DNA from: Methylobacterium sp. Leaf125
Lineage (GTDB): Bacteria; Pseudomonadota; Alphaproteobacteria; Rhizobiales; Beijerinckiaceae
Direction: 5' to 3'
DNA: 64,000 nt
Assembly: GCF_001423085.1 (NCBI RefSeq)
Contig: NZ_LMNU01000001.1
Coordinates: forward strand, 427,495 to 491,494
A model generated the notes under the pieces. The model was not told the DNA's origin. It saw nothing but the letters and a program-made list of their open reading frames with translations, and did no database searches. Shown here piece by piece: positions 19,044 to 29,100 of the stretch (its first letter is position 1; each line of letters begins with the position of its first letter). A program made the translations under genes and the position numbers.

Positions 19044-20996
19044 CTATACCGTCACCTGGGTCCCGACCTCGACCACGCGGCCGGTGGGGATCTGGAAGAA
19101 GTCCGTGGCGTCGTTGGCGTTCTTGGCCAGGGTGATGAAGATCCGATCCTGCCACAGGGGCATGCCCGAATGGGCGGCCGGGCGGATCGAGCGCCGCGAC
19201 AGGAAGAACGACGTCGCCATGATGTCGAACTTGAAGCCCTGCTTGCGCAGCAATGTCAGGGTCCGGGGAATGTTCGGCGTTTCCATGTAGCCGAACTTCA
19301 TCACGACCTTGTGGAAGTGGGGGCCGATTGGCTCGATGTGGATGCGGTCGGCTTCCGCGGCCCGAGGCGTGTCCACGGTCTCCACGGTGAGCACCACGTT
19401 CTTCTCGTGCAGCACCTTGTTGTGCTTGAGATTGTGCAGCAGGGCGGCGGGAGCGATGTAAGGATCGCTCGTGAGGAACACAGCCGTGCCGCGGACGTGA
19501 TGTGGCGGGCTCTTCTCCAGCATGCTGACGAGCTCGGTCAGGGGGACGTCGGTCTTGCGGGTCTTGTTGATCAGGATGCCGACACCGCGCACCCAGGTCC
19601 ACATCATGACGATCAGGGCGCCCGCGAAGAGCAGGGGCACGTAGCCGCCCTCGAACACCTTCAGCATGTTCGACAGCAGGAACAGGAACTCGACCGCCGC
19701 GAAGGGCAGGATCGTGAGCCCGGCGGCCCAGGGCGACCACTTCCAGGTCTTCCACAGGACCAGGAATGCGAGGCTGGCGGTGATCAGCATCGTGCCCGTC
19801 ACGGCGATGCCGTAGGCCGAGGCCAGGGCCGCCGAGGAGCGGAACAGCACAGCCAGGATCACGACCCCGACCAGCAGCAGGGCGTTGATCTGCGGCAGGT
19901 AGATCTGGCCCGAATGCGATTCGGAGGTGTGGCGAATCTCGAGGCGCGGCAGCAGACCGAGCTGGATCGCCTGGCGCGACAGGGAGAAGGCGCCGGTGAT
20001 CACCGCTTGGCTCGCCGTGACCGTTGCGGCAGTGGCGAGCAGCACCATCGGCAGCAGGCCCCATTCGGGCACGAGCTGGAAGAACGGGTCGATGGTGTCG
20101 GGCTTCGACAGCACCAGCGCCGCCTGGCCGAAGTAGTTCAGCACGAGGCAGGGCCCGACGAGGCCGAGCCAGGCGATCTGGATCGGGCGGCGGCCGAAAT
20201 GCCCGAGATCGGCGAACAGGGCCTCGGCGCCCGTCACCGCGAGGAACACCGCGCCGAGGGCTACCAGGGCGCCCGTGCCGTGGCCGAGGAGATAGTGGAC
20301 GGCGTAGTACGGGTTGAGGGCCCAGAACACGTCGGTGTTGGCGATGATATGGGGCAGGGCGGCCAGCGCCATCGCGCCGAACCATACCGCCATGATCGGC
20401 CCAAAGAAGGCTGCGACCTTGCTCGTGCCCCGGACCTGGATGAGGAACAGCGGCACGATGATCGCGATGGTGATGGGCAGCACGTAGGCGTCGAAGGCGG
20501 GCGTGACGAGCTTCAGGCCCTCCACCGCCGAGAGCACCGAGATCGCCGGCGTGATGATGGCGTCGCCGTAGAACAGCGAGGCGCCGAGCAGGCCGAACAT
20601 GAAGACCACGCGCGAGCCGCCCAGGGCGGTTCGGGCAAGCGCCATCAGCGAGAGGATGCCGCCCTCGCCGTTGTTGTCCATCCGCATCAGGATGACGACG
20701 TACTTGATGGTGACGATGAGGACGAGCGCCCATAGGATCAGCGAGGCGACGCCGAGGACCTCCTCGCGCAGCAGGATGCCGTCGGCGCGCGCGGAGACCA
20801 GGGCCTCGCGGAAGGCGTAGAGCGGGCTCGTCCCGATGTCGCCGTAGACGACGCCGATGGAGCCGAGGACCAGGGTCCAGAGGCTCGCCGGCGCATGCGC
20901 ACGCGCGGTCTCGGCGGCCCCATCGGCCACGGGAGGCGGGCTGCCGGCTCCCTCGGATTTGGCAGCGGGCGCGCTCGAAGGGGCGGTCTGCGTCAT
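19044..20996 (-). CDS. kup: low-affinity potassium uptake protein Kup
   Basis: 650 residues, the normal size. It opens with an Ala/Ser-rich cytoplasmic tail and then [21 protein letters not shown], the signature first helix of Kup/HAK/KUP transporters. About twelve transmembrane segments follow to residue 460, then a cytoplasmic C-terminal domain. Known as a K+/H+ symporter active at low pH or under hyperosmotic conditions. It lies downstream of ispG on the same strand, but a 205-bp gap with a hairpin suggests separate transcription. Confidence 0.95.
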   Translation of the reverse strand: MTQTAPSSAPAAKSEGAGSPPPVADGAAETARAHAPASLWTLVLGSIGVVYGDIGTSPLYAFREALVSARADGILLREEVLGVASLILWALVLIVTIKYVVILMRMDNNGEGGILSLMALARTALGGSRVVFMFGLLGASLFYGDAIITPAISVLSAVEGLKLVTPAFDAYVLPITIAIIVPLFLIQVRGTSKVAAFFGPIMAVWFGAMALAALPHIIANTDVFWALNPYYAVHYLLGHGTGALVALGAVFLAVTGAEALFADLGHFGRRPIQIAWLGLVGPCLVLNYFGQAALVLSKPDTIDPFFQLVPEWGLLPMVLLATAATVTASQAVITGAFSLSRQAIQLGLLPRLEIRHTSESHSGQIYLPQINALLLVGVVILAVLFRSSAALASAYGIAVTGTMLITASLAFLVLWKTWKWSPWAAGLTILPFAAVEFLFLLSNMLKVFEGGYVPLLFAGALIVMMWTWVRGVGILINKTRKTDVPLTELVSMLEKSPPHHVRGTAVFLTSDPYIAPAALLHNLKHNKVLHEKNVVLTVETVDTPRAAEADRIHIEPIGPHFHKVVMKFGYMETPNIPRTLTLLRKQGFKFDIMATSFFLSRRSIRPAAHSGMPLWQDRIFITLAKNANDATDFFQIPTGRVVEVGTQVTV

Positions 20997-21175
20997 TCGG
21001 CTCGATCGAGGCTCGTTGCGAGCCCAACGTCTCGCGGCGCGGTTTCAGACCGCACGCGGGAACGCCGGGGCCGGTCCCGACGGTGTCGGGCGGCGGGGGA
21101 CGGTTGCGTTCACGCTATCATGCGGCGCAGCACGCGAGAACGGTAACCTCATCGAAGGTCGCCGTTCCGTTGCAG

Positions 21176-21197
21176 CGGCTCACGCCGTCGTGAGCCG
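21176..21197 (-). terminator. hairpin immediately after ispG
   Basis: Eight-bp arms CGGCTCAC and GTGAGCCG around a 6-nt loop, 5 nt past the ispG stop. No U tract on the minus-strand side. Confidence 0.5.
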
Positions 21198-21201
21198 ATC
21201 G

Positions 21202-22509
21202 CTACTCGGCGGCCGTGCGGGCACCGGAGCCGAAGCGGCGCTCGATGTAGTCGGTGACCACGGTCTCGAAATCCTTGGCGAGGGTCGGCCCGCGAAGGGT
21301 CATGGCCTTCTTGCCATCGATGAAGACCGGCGCGGTCGGGGTCTCGCCGGTTCCCGGTAGCGAGATGCCGATGTCGGCATGCTTCGATTCGCCGGGGCCG
21401 TTCACGATACAACCCATGACAGCCACGTTGAGGCCCTCGACGCCCGGATAGGACTTCTTCCATTCCGGCATCGAGGTGACGATCCAACTTTGGATGTCGC
21501 GGGCGAGCTCCTGGAACGTGGTCGAGGTGGTACGGCCGCAGCCCGGGCAGGCGGCGACGAGGGGCACGAAGGTGCGGAAGCCCATGGTCTGCAGGAGTTC
21601 CTGCGCGGCCTTCACCTCCACGGTGCGATCGCCGCCCGGCTCGGGGGTCAGGGAGTAGCGGATCGTGTCGCCGATGCCTTCCTGGAGCAGCACGCCGATG
21701 GCGGCGGAAGCGGCCACGAGGCCCTTCGAGCCCATGCCCGCCTCGGTGAGGCCGAGATGGATGGCGAAGTCCGAGCGCCGTGCCACCTCGCGGTAGACCG
21801 CGATGAGGTCCTGCACCGCCGAGACCTTGGCCGAGAGGATGATCTTGTCCTTGGACAGGCCGAGCTCGACGGCGCGCTCGGCCGAGGTGAGGGCCGATTG
21901 CACCATGGCCTCGCGCATCACCGCGCGGGCATCGATCGGACGAGGCGAGCGGGCGTTCTCGTCCATCAGGTGAGTGAGGAGGGCCTCGTCGAGGGAGCCC
22001 CAGTTCGCCCCGATGCGCACGGTCTTGTTGTAGCGGATCGCCTGCTCGATGATGGTCGAGAACTGCGTGTCCTTCTTCTCCTTGAAGCCGACGTTGCCCG
22101 GGTTGATCCGGTACTTGGCCAGGGCCTCGGCGCAGGCCGGATGGTCGGACAGGAGCTTGTGGCCGATGTAGTGGAAGTCCCCCACCAGCGGCACGTGCAC
22201 GCCGATGCGGTCCAGGCGCTCGCGGATCTTCGGCACGGCGGCGGCCGCCTCGTCCCGGTCGACGGTGATGCGCACGAGCTCCGAGCCGGCGCGGGCGAGC
22301 TGGGCCACCTGGGCCACGGTGCCGTCGATGTCGGCGGTGTCGGTGTTGGTCATCGACTGGACGACGATCGGTGCGCCGCCTCCCACCGTGACCGCGCCCT
22401 CGCCGGATCCGATGGTGACGCCGACCGTGCGGTGCCGTGGGCTCGGGCCTGCGATCTCGGGGCCAGTGCCGCTGATCGGATTGACGGGGGTCGCGTCCAT
22501 GATGTCCAT
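21202..22509 (-). CDS. ispG: 4-hydroxy-3-methylbut-2-enyl diphosphate synthase
   Basis: 435 residues. N-terminal TIM-barrel with [21 protein letters not shown], then the 4Fe-4S domain with Cys residues in ACPGCGRT and in [17 protein letters not shown]. The enzyme reduces methylerythritol cyclodiphosphate to HMBPP in the MEP isoprenoid pathway, using a flavodoxin or ferredoxin donor. The protein starts [10 protein letters not shown]; the second Met, 9 nt inside, is equally possible. It supplies precursors of hopanoids, carotenoids and quinones in these bacteria. Confidence 0.97.
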   Translation of the reverse strand: MDIMDATPVNPISGTGPEIAGPSPRHRTVGVTIGSGEGAVTVGGGAPIVVQSMTNTDTADIDGTVAQVAQLARAGSELVRITVDRDEAAAAVPKIRERLDRIGVHVPLVGDFHYIGHKLLSDHPACAEALAKYRINPGNVGFKEKKDTQFSTIIEQAIRYNKTVRIGANWGSLDEALLTHLMDENARSPRPIDARAVMREAMVQSALTSAERAVELGLSKDKIILSAKVSAVQDLIAVYREVARRSDFAIHLGLTEAGMGSKGLVAASAAIGVLLQEGIGDTIRYSLTPEPGGDRTVEVKAAQELLQTMGFRTFVPLVAACPGCGRTTSTTFQELARDIQSWIVTSMPEWKKSYPGVEGLNVAVMGCIVNGPGESKHADIGISLPGTGETPTAPVFIDGKKAMTLRGPTLAKDFETVVTDYIERRFGSGARTAAE

Positions 22510-22861
22510 CGTTGACTGTGCGCTCCGAGGAACGTCCGCCGGCGCGCGGGAGCCGCCGACCGGACCGGTCCGGGCCGGGGGCGGCGTGCCGATGCCGCAA
22601 ACTCTACGCCCTCGATCGTTTAGCTGAGATGACGGCGGGCGGGCGTCAAGTCTGCTGCGTCACCGGGCATTCCGACGGCACAGCAAACACGCTGATCGTA
22701 TTCGGCTCCTCCCATGTCCCATCTGGGCGGCGATGTCGAGTTTCGGGGCCGATCCGGGTGGCAGGGCTGCGTCGCGGACAGGGAACCGCTGCATCTTCCC
22801 GCCTGTTTGTGGCCTTGCGGCATCATATATTGCGCTGCAGCATAAATTTTGGGAGATCCGC
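22510..22861. other. 352-bp divergent intergenic region, ispG and patatin-like gene
   Basis: No gene supported. The 40 bp before the patatin ATG are unusually AT-rich and contain GCTGCAGC within TATTGCGCTGCAGCATAAAT. At 22782 there is GGAAC with TGTT 17 nt later, one base off the general-stress EcfG promoter pattern. Confidence 0.5.
22830..22842. promoter_or_regulatory. TGC-rich palindrome upstream of the patatin-like gene
   Basis: TTGCGCTGCAGCA contains the perfect palindrome GCTGCAGC and sits 20 bp before the start codon. It resembles the TGC/GCA-type sites described for PhaR-like regulators, and a phaR gene is in this window. The link is inference. Confidence 0.3.
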
Positions 22862-23974
22862 ATGCTTGATCCGCATCAGGAGCCGACGGCCGATTCGCTT
22901 ATCGACGTTCCGGTCGAACGGGACCTGCGGATGCAGCCCGCCGCCAAGACCCGCGTGATGGCCGGTCCGCGTGCGGAGAAGACCGTGGCCCTCGCTCTTC
23001 AGGGCGGCGGCGCACACGGCGCCTTCACCTGGGGCGTGCTCGATGCGCTGATCGAGGACGGACGCCTCGGTTTCGAGGCGATCACCGGCGCAAGTGCCGG
23101 TGCGATGAACGCCGTCGTGATGGTCGACGGCTGGCTCGAGGACGGGCCCGAGGGCGCTCGCCGGGCCCTGGAGCGATTCTGGCGCGAGGTCAGCCTCGAT
23201 GGCGACTTCTGGCCGGCCCAGCGCCGCGCCTTTAGCGGCCTGTTCGAGTTCTGGTCGAACAATCCGATCGCGGAGTTCTGGAGCCGGGCCCTGAAGACCA
23301 GCCCCTACACGTCGAACCCGCTGAACTACAATCCGCTCCGCAAGGTGCTGGCTGCCCAGGTGGATTTCGAACGCCTGCGCGCCGCCGAGACGGCGGCGGT
23401 CTTCGTCTCCGCCACCAATGTCTGGACGGGCAAGCTCGCGGTGTTCGAGCGCGAGGCGCTGAACGTCGATCACCTCATGGCCTCCGCCTGCCTGCCGACC
23501 GTGTTCCAGGCAGTGGAGATCGACGGCGTGCCCTACTGGGATGGCGGCTATCTCGGCAACCCACCGCTCTATCCCCTCTATCGGGGGGCCGAGACCCGCG
23601 ACATCGTCCTGGTGCAGATCAACCCGGTGGAGCGCCGCGAGACCCCGCGCACCCCGCAGGAGATCCAGGATCGGCTCAACGAAATTACCTTCAACGCCAA
23701 CCTGATGCGCGAGCTGCGCGCGATCGATTTCGTCGACCACCTCATTGCCGAGGGCGTGCTCGGCCGAGGCGAGTACCAGTCGCAGTACGTGCACCGCATC
23801 GACGGCACGGGGGCCCTCGACGAGTATCAGGCCTCGTCGCGCCTCGATGCCCGCTGGCGGGTGTTCGAGCGTCTGCGGGACAAGGGTCGTGGCGCGGCGC
23901 AGGCTTGGATCGCCGAGAATTACGAACAGATCGGCCGAACCTGCACCCTCGATCTGGAGGCGACCTACCGCTGA
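22862..23974 (+). CDS. patatin-like phospholipase
   Basis: 370 residues. Patatin domain from about 40 to 245 with the oxyanion loop ALQGGGAHGAFTWG, the nucleophile elbow GASAGAMNA (Ser) and the catalytic-dyad Asp in WDGGYLGNP. Cytoplasmic, with no signal peptide; a C-terminal extension of about 130 residues is typical of the bacterial group. Family members hydrolyse lipids or other acyl esters, and some attach to polyhydroxybutyrate granules. ATG 22862 follows GGGAG 5-7 nt upstream and starts MLDPHQEPTADSL; the open frame extends upstream into the AT-rich promoter. Substrate not determinable. Confidence 0.88.
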   Translation: MLDPHQEPTADSLIDVPVERDLRMQPAAKTRVMAGPRAEKTVALALQGGGAHGAFTWGVLDALIEDGRLGFEAITGASAGAMNAVVMVDGWLEDGPEGARRALERFWREVSLDGDFWPAQRRAFSGLFEFWSNNPIAEFWSRALKTSPYTSNPLNYNPLRKVLAAQVDFERLRAAETAAVFVSATNVWTGKLAVFEREALNVDHLMASACLPTVFQAVEIDGVPYWDGGYLGNPPLYPLYRGAETRDIVLVQINPVERRETPRTPQEIQDRLNEITFNANLMRELRAIDFVDHLIAEGVLGRGEYQSQYVHRIDGTGALDEYQASSRLDARWRVFERLRDKGRGAAQAWIAENYEQIGRTCTLDLEATYR

Positions 23975-24031
23975 TGCGCTTGCGCACACCGCGGCTGGAT
24001 TAAGAGCAGCGGTTCGTGCGTTGATGCTCTT

Positions 24032-24652
24032 ATGACGACCGAACCGAACCGGCCCGGCCCCACCGCCATCGTCGACCTGCTCGTGCCCCTCCGGCGCTAC
24101 GCGCGGGCCCTGACGCGCGATACGCTGCGGGCCGATGACCTCGTACACGATGCTCTGGTGCGGGCCCTGGAATCGGGCCAGGCGGCGCGGCCGAACACCA
24201 ACCTGCGCACCTGGATGATGACGGTGCTGCACAATGTCTTCATCGACGAGCAGCGCCGGAAGCGGGTCGAGGCCCGCCACGCCGACACGCTCGTGCAGAT
24301 GAGCGAGGAGATGGCGCCCCCGGCCCAGGAGGCCCAGGTACGCCTCGCGCAGATCCGGCGCGCCTTCCTCACGCTGCCGGAAGAGCAGCGCGCCGCCCTC
24401 CACCTCGTCACCCTGGAAGGCATGGCCTATGCGGATGCGGCGGCTGTCCTCGGCATTCCCATCGGCACGCTGATGTCGCGCCTCGGTCGGGGCCGCGCCG
24501 CCCTGCGCGCCTTCGAGGAAGGCGAGCGCCAGGGGAGCGGTGTGGCCGAACGGCGCCAGCGCCTCGCGGCAGAGCGGCCACGCTTGCGCCTGGTCGCCCA
24601 GGGCGAGGATGACGCCTCGCTCCGAACAGGCCGCGCCGTCGGCGACACCTGA
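24032..24652 (+). CDS. ECF-type RNA polymerase sigma factor
   Basis: 206 residues. Region 2 (about 15-80): LLVPLRRYARALTRDTLRAD and LRTWMMTVLHNVFIDEQRRK. Region 4 (about 110-160): LTLPEEQRAALHLVTLEGMA and GIPIGTLMSRLGRGRAAL, the helix-turn-helix that reads the -35 element. A C-terminal tail of about 40 residues is extra. Regions 1 and 3 are absent, as in group 4 sigma factors. The next gene is a membrane anti-sigma factor, so the pair is a typical envelope-stress or regulated switch. No copy of an obvious self-promoter motif was found upstream. Confidence 0.9.
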   Translation: MTTEPNRPGPTAIVDLLVPLRRYARALTRDTLRADDLVHDALVRALESGQAARPNTNLRTWMMTVLHNVFIDEQRRKRVEARHADTLVQMSEEMAPPAQEAQVRLAQIRRAFLTLPEEQRAALHLVTLEGMAYADAAAVLGIPIGTLMSRLGRGRAALRAFEEGERQGSGVAERRQRLAAERPRLRLVAQGEDDASLRTGRAVGDT

Positions 24653-24763
24653 GATGTCTTTGAAGACCAGGACGGAGCGCCATCCCCAGGCCGATCCCTC
24701 CTCAGCGCGGCCGGGACTCCTTGTCCGGGGACGCGCCCCCTGTATCCGACCGGAGCCGACGCC

Positions 24764-25558
24764 ATGGACCAGACCGCGATGATCGATCCGATCACAGAGA
24801 ATGACCTCACCGCCTTCGTGGATGGCCAGCTCGACGGGATGCGCCGCCTCGACGTGGAGGCCCACTTGGCGCGCAACCCCGAGACCGCCGCGCAGATCAT
24901 GGCCGAGCTGCATGACCGTGACGCGCTCCGGCAGGCCTTCGCCATCCATCCCGGCTCCGGACCCGAGCGTAACCGGGCCGCCGCACGGCGCCTCGACCGG
25001 ACCTTGGCCTGGCGCCGATTCGGCGACCGCCTGCGCCGTGCCGCGGTGATCGCGCTCCTCGTCGGCACCGGCTGGCTGGCCCATTCCGACGGGCCCTTCC
25101 TGGGCGTGCCTGACACATTCGCTTCCCCCGTCGATCCGGCCCTGGTGGCCGATGCCCGCCATGCCCGCGAGGCGGCGCAGGTTCGCGCCCGCATCGCGGC
25201 GCAACGGGGCGATCAGGCTCAGGCCTATGACCGCGCCGGCATCGCCGCCGCCACCGGCATCGCGCTGCCTGACCTTCCGGCGGACTGGACGGTGCGCGAC
25301 GTGCAGATCGTGCCGGCCCGCAACGGCACGGGCATCGAGGTGATGATCGACGCCGGCACGCTCGGCGAGGTCTCCCTGTTCGCCACACGCAGCCTCGACG
25401 GTCACGTCGCCCCGAGCGAAGTGACGCGTCCCGGCGACGGCGAGACGGCCTACTGGACCGCCGGCCACTCGGCCTACGCCCTCAGCGGAGGCCGCGACCA
25501 TGCCGGCCTCGAATCCGCGGCGCGCAGTCTCGCCGGCCGGTCCGCGACGAAGCTCTGA
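24764..25558 (+). CDS. transmembrane anti-sigma factor
   Basis: 264 residues. The N-terminus (about 8-45, ITENDLTAFVDGQLDGMRRL then VEAHLARNPETAAQI) is the alphaproteobacterial anti-sigma motif. One transmembrane helix follows at about 93-108 (AAVIALLVGTGWLAH), with a periplasmic domain of about 150 residues ending in a YWTAGHSAYALSGG-type segment. No zinc-binding HxxxCxxC is present. It would hold the ECF factor encoded 111 bp upstream at the membrane until a periplasmic signal releases it. A strong hairpin after the stop marks the end of the operon. Confidence 0.85.
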   Translation: MDQTAMIDPITENDLTAFVDGQLDGMRRLDVEAHLARNPETAAQIMAELHDRDALRQAFAIHPGSGPERNRAAARRLDRTLAWRRFGDRLRRAAVIALLVGTGWLAHSDGPFLGVPDTFASPVDPALVADARHAREAAQVRARIAAQRGDQAQAYDRAGIAAATGIALPDLPADWTVRDVQIVPARNGTGIEVMIDAGTLGEVSLFATRSLDGHVAPSEVTRPGDGETAYWTAGHSAYALSGGRDHAGLESAARSLAGRSATKL

Positions 25559-25595
25559 GCGATCGTCGCGCCGGTCCGGCGTCGGCATCGTCCGG

Positions 25596-25619
25596 CGCAT
25601 CGACCTCCTGGTCGATGCG
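25596..25619 (+). terminator. hairpin after the sigma/anti-sigma operon
   Basis: Perfect 10-bp stem CGCATCGACC / GGTCGATGCG with a TCCT loop, 37 bp beyond the anti-sigma stop. No T tract. Confidence 0.65.
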
Positions 25620-25726
25620 AGACGGCCAAGCCTGATCGTTCCCTCGTCCAGCATTTTCCGAGGGTCTGAAGGAAACATCCAAGGCGATTTCGTCAGCGTT
25701 CAGACGAACCGTGCCATAGGCCTGTT

Positions 25727-25743
25727 GTATAGAAGCCCTATAC
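25727..25743. promoter_or_regulatory. inverted repeat upstream of the acid phosphatase gene
   Basis: GTATAG and CTATAC, perfect 6-bp arms 5 nt apart, 45 bp before the chosen ATG. An operator or part of the -10 region; no known regulator motif recognised. Confidence 0.4.
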
Positions 25744-25788
25744 TCCAGTGGCACCTGCTCTGTGCTGACCTCTGACGTCGAGACGCCG

Positions 25789-26649
25789 ATGGCCCGCCTG
25801 TTCCAGACACTGATGTTCCTCGTCGCCCTACCGGCCGGGATCGCTCCGATCTCGGTTCTGGCGGAGGAGACTGCGCAGAAACCGACCTCGGCCCCCGCCG
25901 TCGGTGCCACGCCCCTGACACCCGGCAAGGCAGCCCGGGTCCCCTACCTGTCCGACGCGCAGGCGCCCGACACCGTGGCGATCCTCGGGGCCCCGCCACG
26001 GGGTCAGTCGGCAGCCGAGGCGGCGGACAAGGCCGCGTTCGTCGCCACCCGGTCCCTCAAGGGAACGCCGCGCTGGACCCTAGCTACCACCGATGTCGCC
26101 GATGGTGCCTCGGCGATCCTCGACGATTTCGCCTGCGTCATCGGCCAGCGCATCGAGCAATCTCGGGCGCCTGCCCTGATGACCCTTCTGGAACGCGCGC
26201 GTCTCGACATTGCTCAGGCCACGCGCGGTCCGAAGCTGCATTACCGCCGCTTGCGTCCCTTCGTCGGCAACGATGCGGAGATCTGCGTCGTGCGGACCTC
26301 TGAGCTGGGCAATGCCTTCAGCTTCCCCTCGAGCCATGCGACCCAGGCCTGGACCTACGCAGCGATCATGGCGGCGCTGATGCCGGAGAAGACGACGCAG
26401 TTCTTCGTCCGTGCCCGCTCGTACGGCGAGAGCCGTGTCGTCTGCGGTTTGCATTGGGCCAGCGATATCGAGGCCGGGCGCACGGCCGCCAGCGCCGTCT
26501 TTGCCGCCTTGCAGGGCGATGCCGGCTTCCGAGCCGACCTCGACAAAGCGCGCATCGAGCTCGGCAAGCTCAGGACGGCCGGTGGTCAGGCTCCCGACCA
26601 AGCCGTCTGCGCCCGTGAGGAGGCCGCAGCCCGCGAGCCGATCCTGTAG
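25789..26649 (+). CDS. class A non-specific acid phosphatase (PAP2 superfamily), secreted
   Basis: 286 residues. Signal peptide MARLFQTLMFLVALPAGIAP, cleaved near VLA-EE. The three PAP2 signatures are intact: KLHYRRLRP (KX6RP), FPSSHATQ (PSGH variant) and SRVVCGLHWASD (SRX5HX3D), with the two active-site His residues and Arg. It should dephosphorylate many organic phosphates in the periplasm. ATG 25789 begins the signal peptide, though its ribosome site is poor; a GTG at 25762 would add nine residues. It lies beyond the sigma/anti-sigma terminator, so it probably has its own promoter near the 25727 inverted repeat. Confidence 0.9.
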   Translation: MARLFQTLMFLVALPAGIAPISVLAEETAQKPTSAPAVGATPLTPGKAARVPYLSDAQAPDTVAILGAPPRGQSAAEAADKAAFVATRSLKGTPRWTLATTDVADGASAILDDFACVIGQRIEQSRAPALMTLLERARLDIAQATRGPKLHYRRLRPFVGNDAEICVVRTSELGNAFSFPSSHATQAWTYAAIMAALMPEKTTQFFVRARSYGESRVVCGLHWASDIEAGRTAASAVFAALQGDAGFRADLDKARIELGKLRTAGGQAPDQAVCAREEAAAREPIL

Positions 26650-26907
26650 GCAGTCCCTTCGCCAGCCCGTTCAATCTCCCACCGGACGGGTCGGCCGCAC
26701 GTTGTCCTGCGCTAACTCCGACCCTACGCTGGCCCCGACATCGAGGGAGGAGACTTGGTCTCCTGGGAGAAGCGTGTGATCCGCCTTTGAGGAATGGCCA
26801 TTTCGGCGACCCGCGGAACGCCTGCGACAACGAAGTAGCTGCGGCCCGGCCGATCGCCCGGTCGGACCGCGTCGAGAGTTTTCCCGTGAAACGTTAACGA
26901 TGTTTCC

Positions 26908-27657
26908 TCAGGATTTCGTCACCGTTCCGGTCTGGGTACGCCTCCGGCGCCCGGCCAGCATGTTCAGCCCCTCGACGCCCGCCGAGAAAGCCATGGCGGT
27001 GTAGATGTAGCCCTTCGGCACGTGAGCACCGAAGCCCTCGGCGATCAGTGTCATGCCGATCATGATGAGGAAGCCCAGCGCCAGCATCACCACCGTTGGG
27101 TTGACGGCGATGAACCGCGACAGTGGATCGGCGGCCAGCAGCATCACGGTCACGGCGGTGACGACGGCGATCACCATGATGGGCACGTGCTCCGTCATGC
27201 CGACCGCCGTGATGATGCTGTCGATGGAGAAGACGAGGTCGAGGACGAGGATCTGGCCGATAGCCGCGGCGAAGCCGAGCCGCACGGCGCTGCTCCCGGG
27301 CGTTTCCGGCTCCGGATCGACGGTGTGGTGGATCTCCTTCGTAGCCTTCCACAACAGGAAGAGGCCACCGGCGATGAGAATGAGATCGCGCCAGGAGAAG
27401 CCCTTGCCGAACACCTCGAAGACCGGCTGCGTCAGGGCGACGATGTACGCGATGGTGGCGAGCAGGCCGAGGCGCAGGATCAGCGCGAGGCCGATGCCGA
27501 TGCGTCGCGCCTTCTGCTGGTGCTCGGGCGGAAGCTTGTTGGTCAGGATCGAGATGAAGATGAGGTTGTCGATGCCGAGCACGACCTCCATCACCACCAG
27601 GGTGGCGAGGGCCGCCCAGGCGGTCGGGTCGCTGGCGAGTTGAAGCAGGCTGTCCAC
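26908..27657 (-). CDS. TerC family integral membrane protein
   Basis: 249 residues, seven predicted transmembrane helices. Characteristic acidic motifs lie in helices near the N-terminus ([18 protein letters not shown]) and middle ([18 protein letters not shown]), which in this family coordinate metal. Members are linked to tellurite resistance, Mn2+ export or loading of exported metalloproteins. A short Arg-rich C-terminal tail follows. It starts with GTG, GAGG being 5 nt upstream. It is followed on the same strand by nothing for 250 bp; an inverted repeat GAAAC...GTTTC around a GTTAAC core lies right after the stop. Confidence 0.9.
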   Translation of the reverse strand: MDSLLQLASDPTAWAALATLVVMEVVLGIDNLIFISILTNKLPPEHQQKARRIGIGLALILRLGLLATIAYIVALTQPVFEVFGKGFSWRDLILIAGGLFLLWKATKEIHHTVDPEPETPGSSAVRLGFAAAIGQILVLDLVFSIDSIITAVGMTEHVPIMVIAVVTAVTVMLLAADPLSRFIAVNPTVVMLALGFLIMIGMTLIAEGFGAHVPKGYIYTAMAFSAGVEGLNMLAGRRRRTQTGTVTKS

Positions 27658-27760
27658 AGTGGCCTCGTCGAGTCAGTCAGGGCCGCTCCCCCCGAACGGC
27701 GTCGCGCCGGGAGCAGGGATGAAGAGGGACGGGGCCGGTCCGGCCCCGGATTCGGCTCGG

Positions 27761-28684
27761 TCAGGCCGTCAGGCCAGGGCTGCTCGCGGCAACACCCGGC
27801 CGGTCGGCCGGCGCCGGGCTGAAGATCCGCACCGCCTTCGGCACCACCTTGAAATGGGCCGGCGTGTAGGTCGACAATTCGCCGTCGGTGTTCACGGGGC
27901 GCGGCTTCTTGGTCTTCACCACGATCTCGGTGGTGCTGAAGGCTCGCACGTCGGCCGCCTTGCCCTGGGTGCCTCTGCGCAGGGACGGCAGGAGCATCAG
28001 CAGCCGCCACCAATGGGCGACCTCCAGGCTGTAGAAGTCGAGCTTGCCGTCGTCGACGGTGGCCGTCTCCTCCACGGTCATGCCACCGCCGTAGTGACGC
28101 CCATTGCCCACCGACACCTGGATGGTGCGTACCGTTTCGGTCTGACCATCATGCTCGATGTAGACGGTGAAGGGCCGCATTCGCCGCAGCACGCGAACCG
28201 CTGCGATGCCGTAGCCGAGGGTGCCCCAGGTCTTCTTCGATTCTGCCGTGAGGTCACCGGCCAGATCCGCCGAGAAGCCGATGCTGGCGACGTTGAAGTA
28301 GTAGTGTCCGTTGACACAGCCGAGATCGGCCGGACGCGCCTCCGCGCTGGTGATGAGGCGAGCGGCCTCCACCGGGTCGACCGGGAGACCGAGGGAGCGG
28401 GCGAGGTCGTTCGCCGTGCCGAGGGGCAGGATGCCCAGGGGCAATCCTGTCTCGACCAGAGCAGGAGCGGCTGCGTTGAGGGTGCCGTCGCCGCCGCCGA
28501 GGATGACGAGATCGCAACCCTGCGCGTGGCGCTTGATGACGGCAGTGCAGTCGGCGTCACCTGGCGGCTCGAAGGGTTCGATCCCCCCGGCACGCAGGAC
28601 GTCACGAACTTCGTCGAGGGAGAAGCTGCCGTTGCGGGCCTTCGGATTGACGAGGAGGAGCGCCTTGCGGGAATGCGTGCTCAT
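27761..28684 (-). CDS. diacylglycerol/lipid kinase family protein (YegS-like)
   Basis: 307 residues. Two-domain DAGK catalytic fold: an N-terminal nucleotide-binding part with VNPKARNG, GGGDGTLN and LGILPLGTANDLARSLG, and a C-terminal beta-sandwich ending in VNTDGELSTYTPAHFKV. Family enzymes phosphorylate diacylglycerol, phosphatidylglycerol or related lipids with ATP; the exact lipid is not readable. The terC gene starts 103 bp downstream on the same strand, so the two may be one transcript. Confident to family only. Confidence 0.9.
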   Translation of the reverse strand: MSTHSRKALLLVNPKARNGSFSLDEVRDVLRAGGIEPFEPPGDADCTAVIKRHAQGCDLVILGGGDGTLNAAAPALVETGLPLGILPLGTANDLARSLGLPVDPVEAARLITSAEARPADLGCVNGHYYFNVASIGFSADLAGDLTAESKKTWGTLGYGIAAVRVLRRMRPFTVYIEHDGQTETVRTIQVSVGNGRHYGGGMTVEETATVDDGKLDFYSLEVAHWWRLLMLLPSLRRGTQGKAADVRAFSTTEIVVKTKKPRPVNTDGELSTYTPAHFKVVPKAVRIFSPAPADRPGVAASSPGLTA

Positions 28685-29100
28685 CGGAAGCCTCCGATTC
28701 GGCGCGCATCAGGCTGGCGATGAGAGAACGGGAGACAACGAGGGACCATGAGGTTCGACACCCTCCGGTGCGTTCGCGCCGCGTCAGCGCAAAAGCATGG
28801 AAGGGTCCGACATCACGGTCAACGCCTCGACCGCCAGAGGGGCCCGGACCCGATCCACAAGGTGGGTTCAGGCTTGGCAATGACAAGAGCCGTTCGGCAC
28901 AAGAGTCCGTGCTGCGGCCCATGCGTCCGTGCCGTGGTGCGTCCCCGCAATCCTCGCACTCGTCCACACTTCGGAATCCGCGCCGAACCGTTGCGCGCGT
29001 ATTCAGGGAAACTTAGCGGGCACGCCCGACGTTTCACTCCGGTCGATCGGTCCCGCACGTGCTTTTCCGAAACCCCGGCCGCGACCCCGGTGATGATGCC
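28685..29100. other. 416-bp intergenic region without a supported gene
   Basis: Lies between the divergent lipid kinase and the secreted protein at 29101. Short frames are present on both strands but none has a good start or a recognisable product. I see no strong promoter, hairpin or repeat. Confidence 0.5.
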
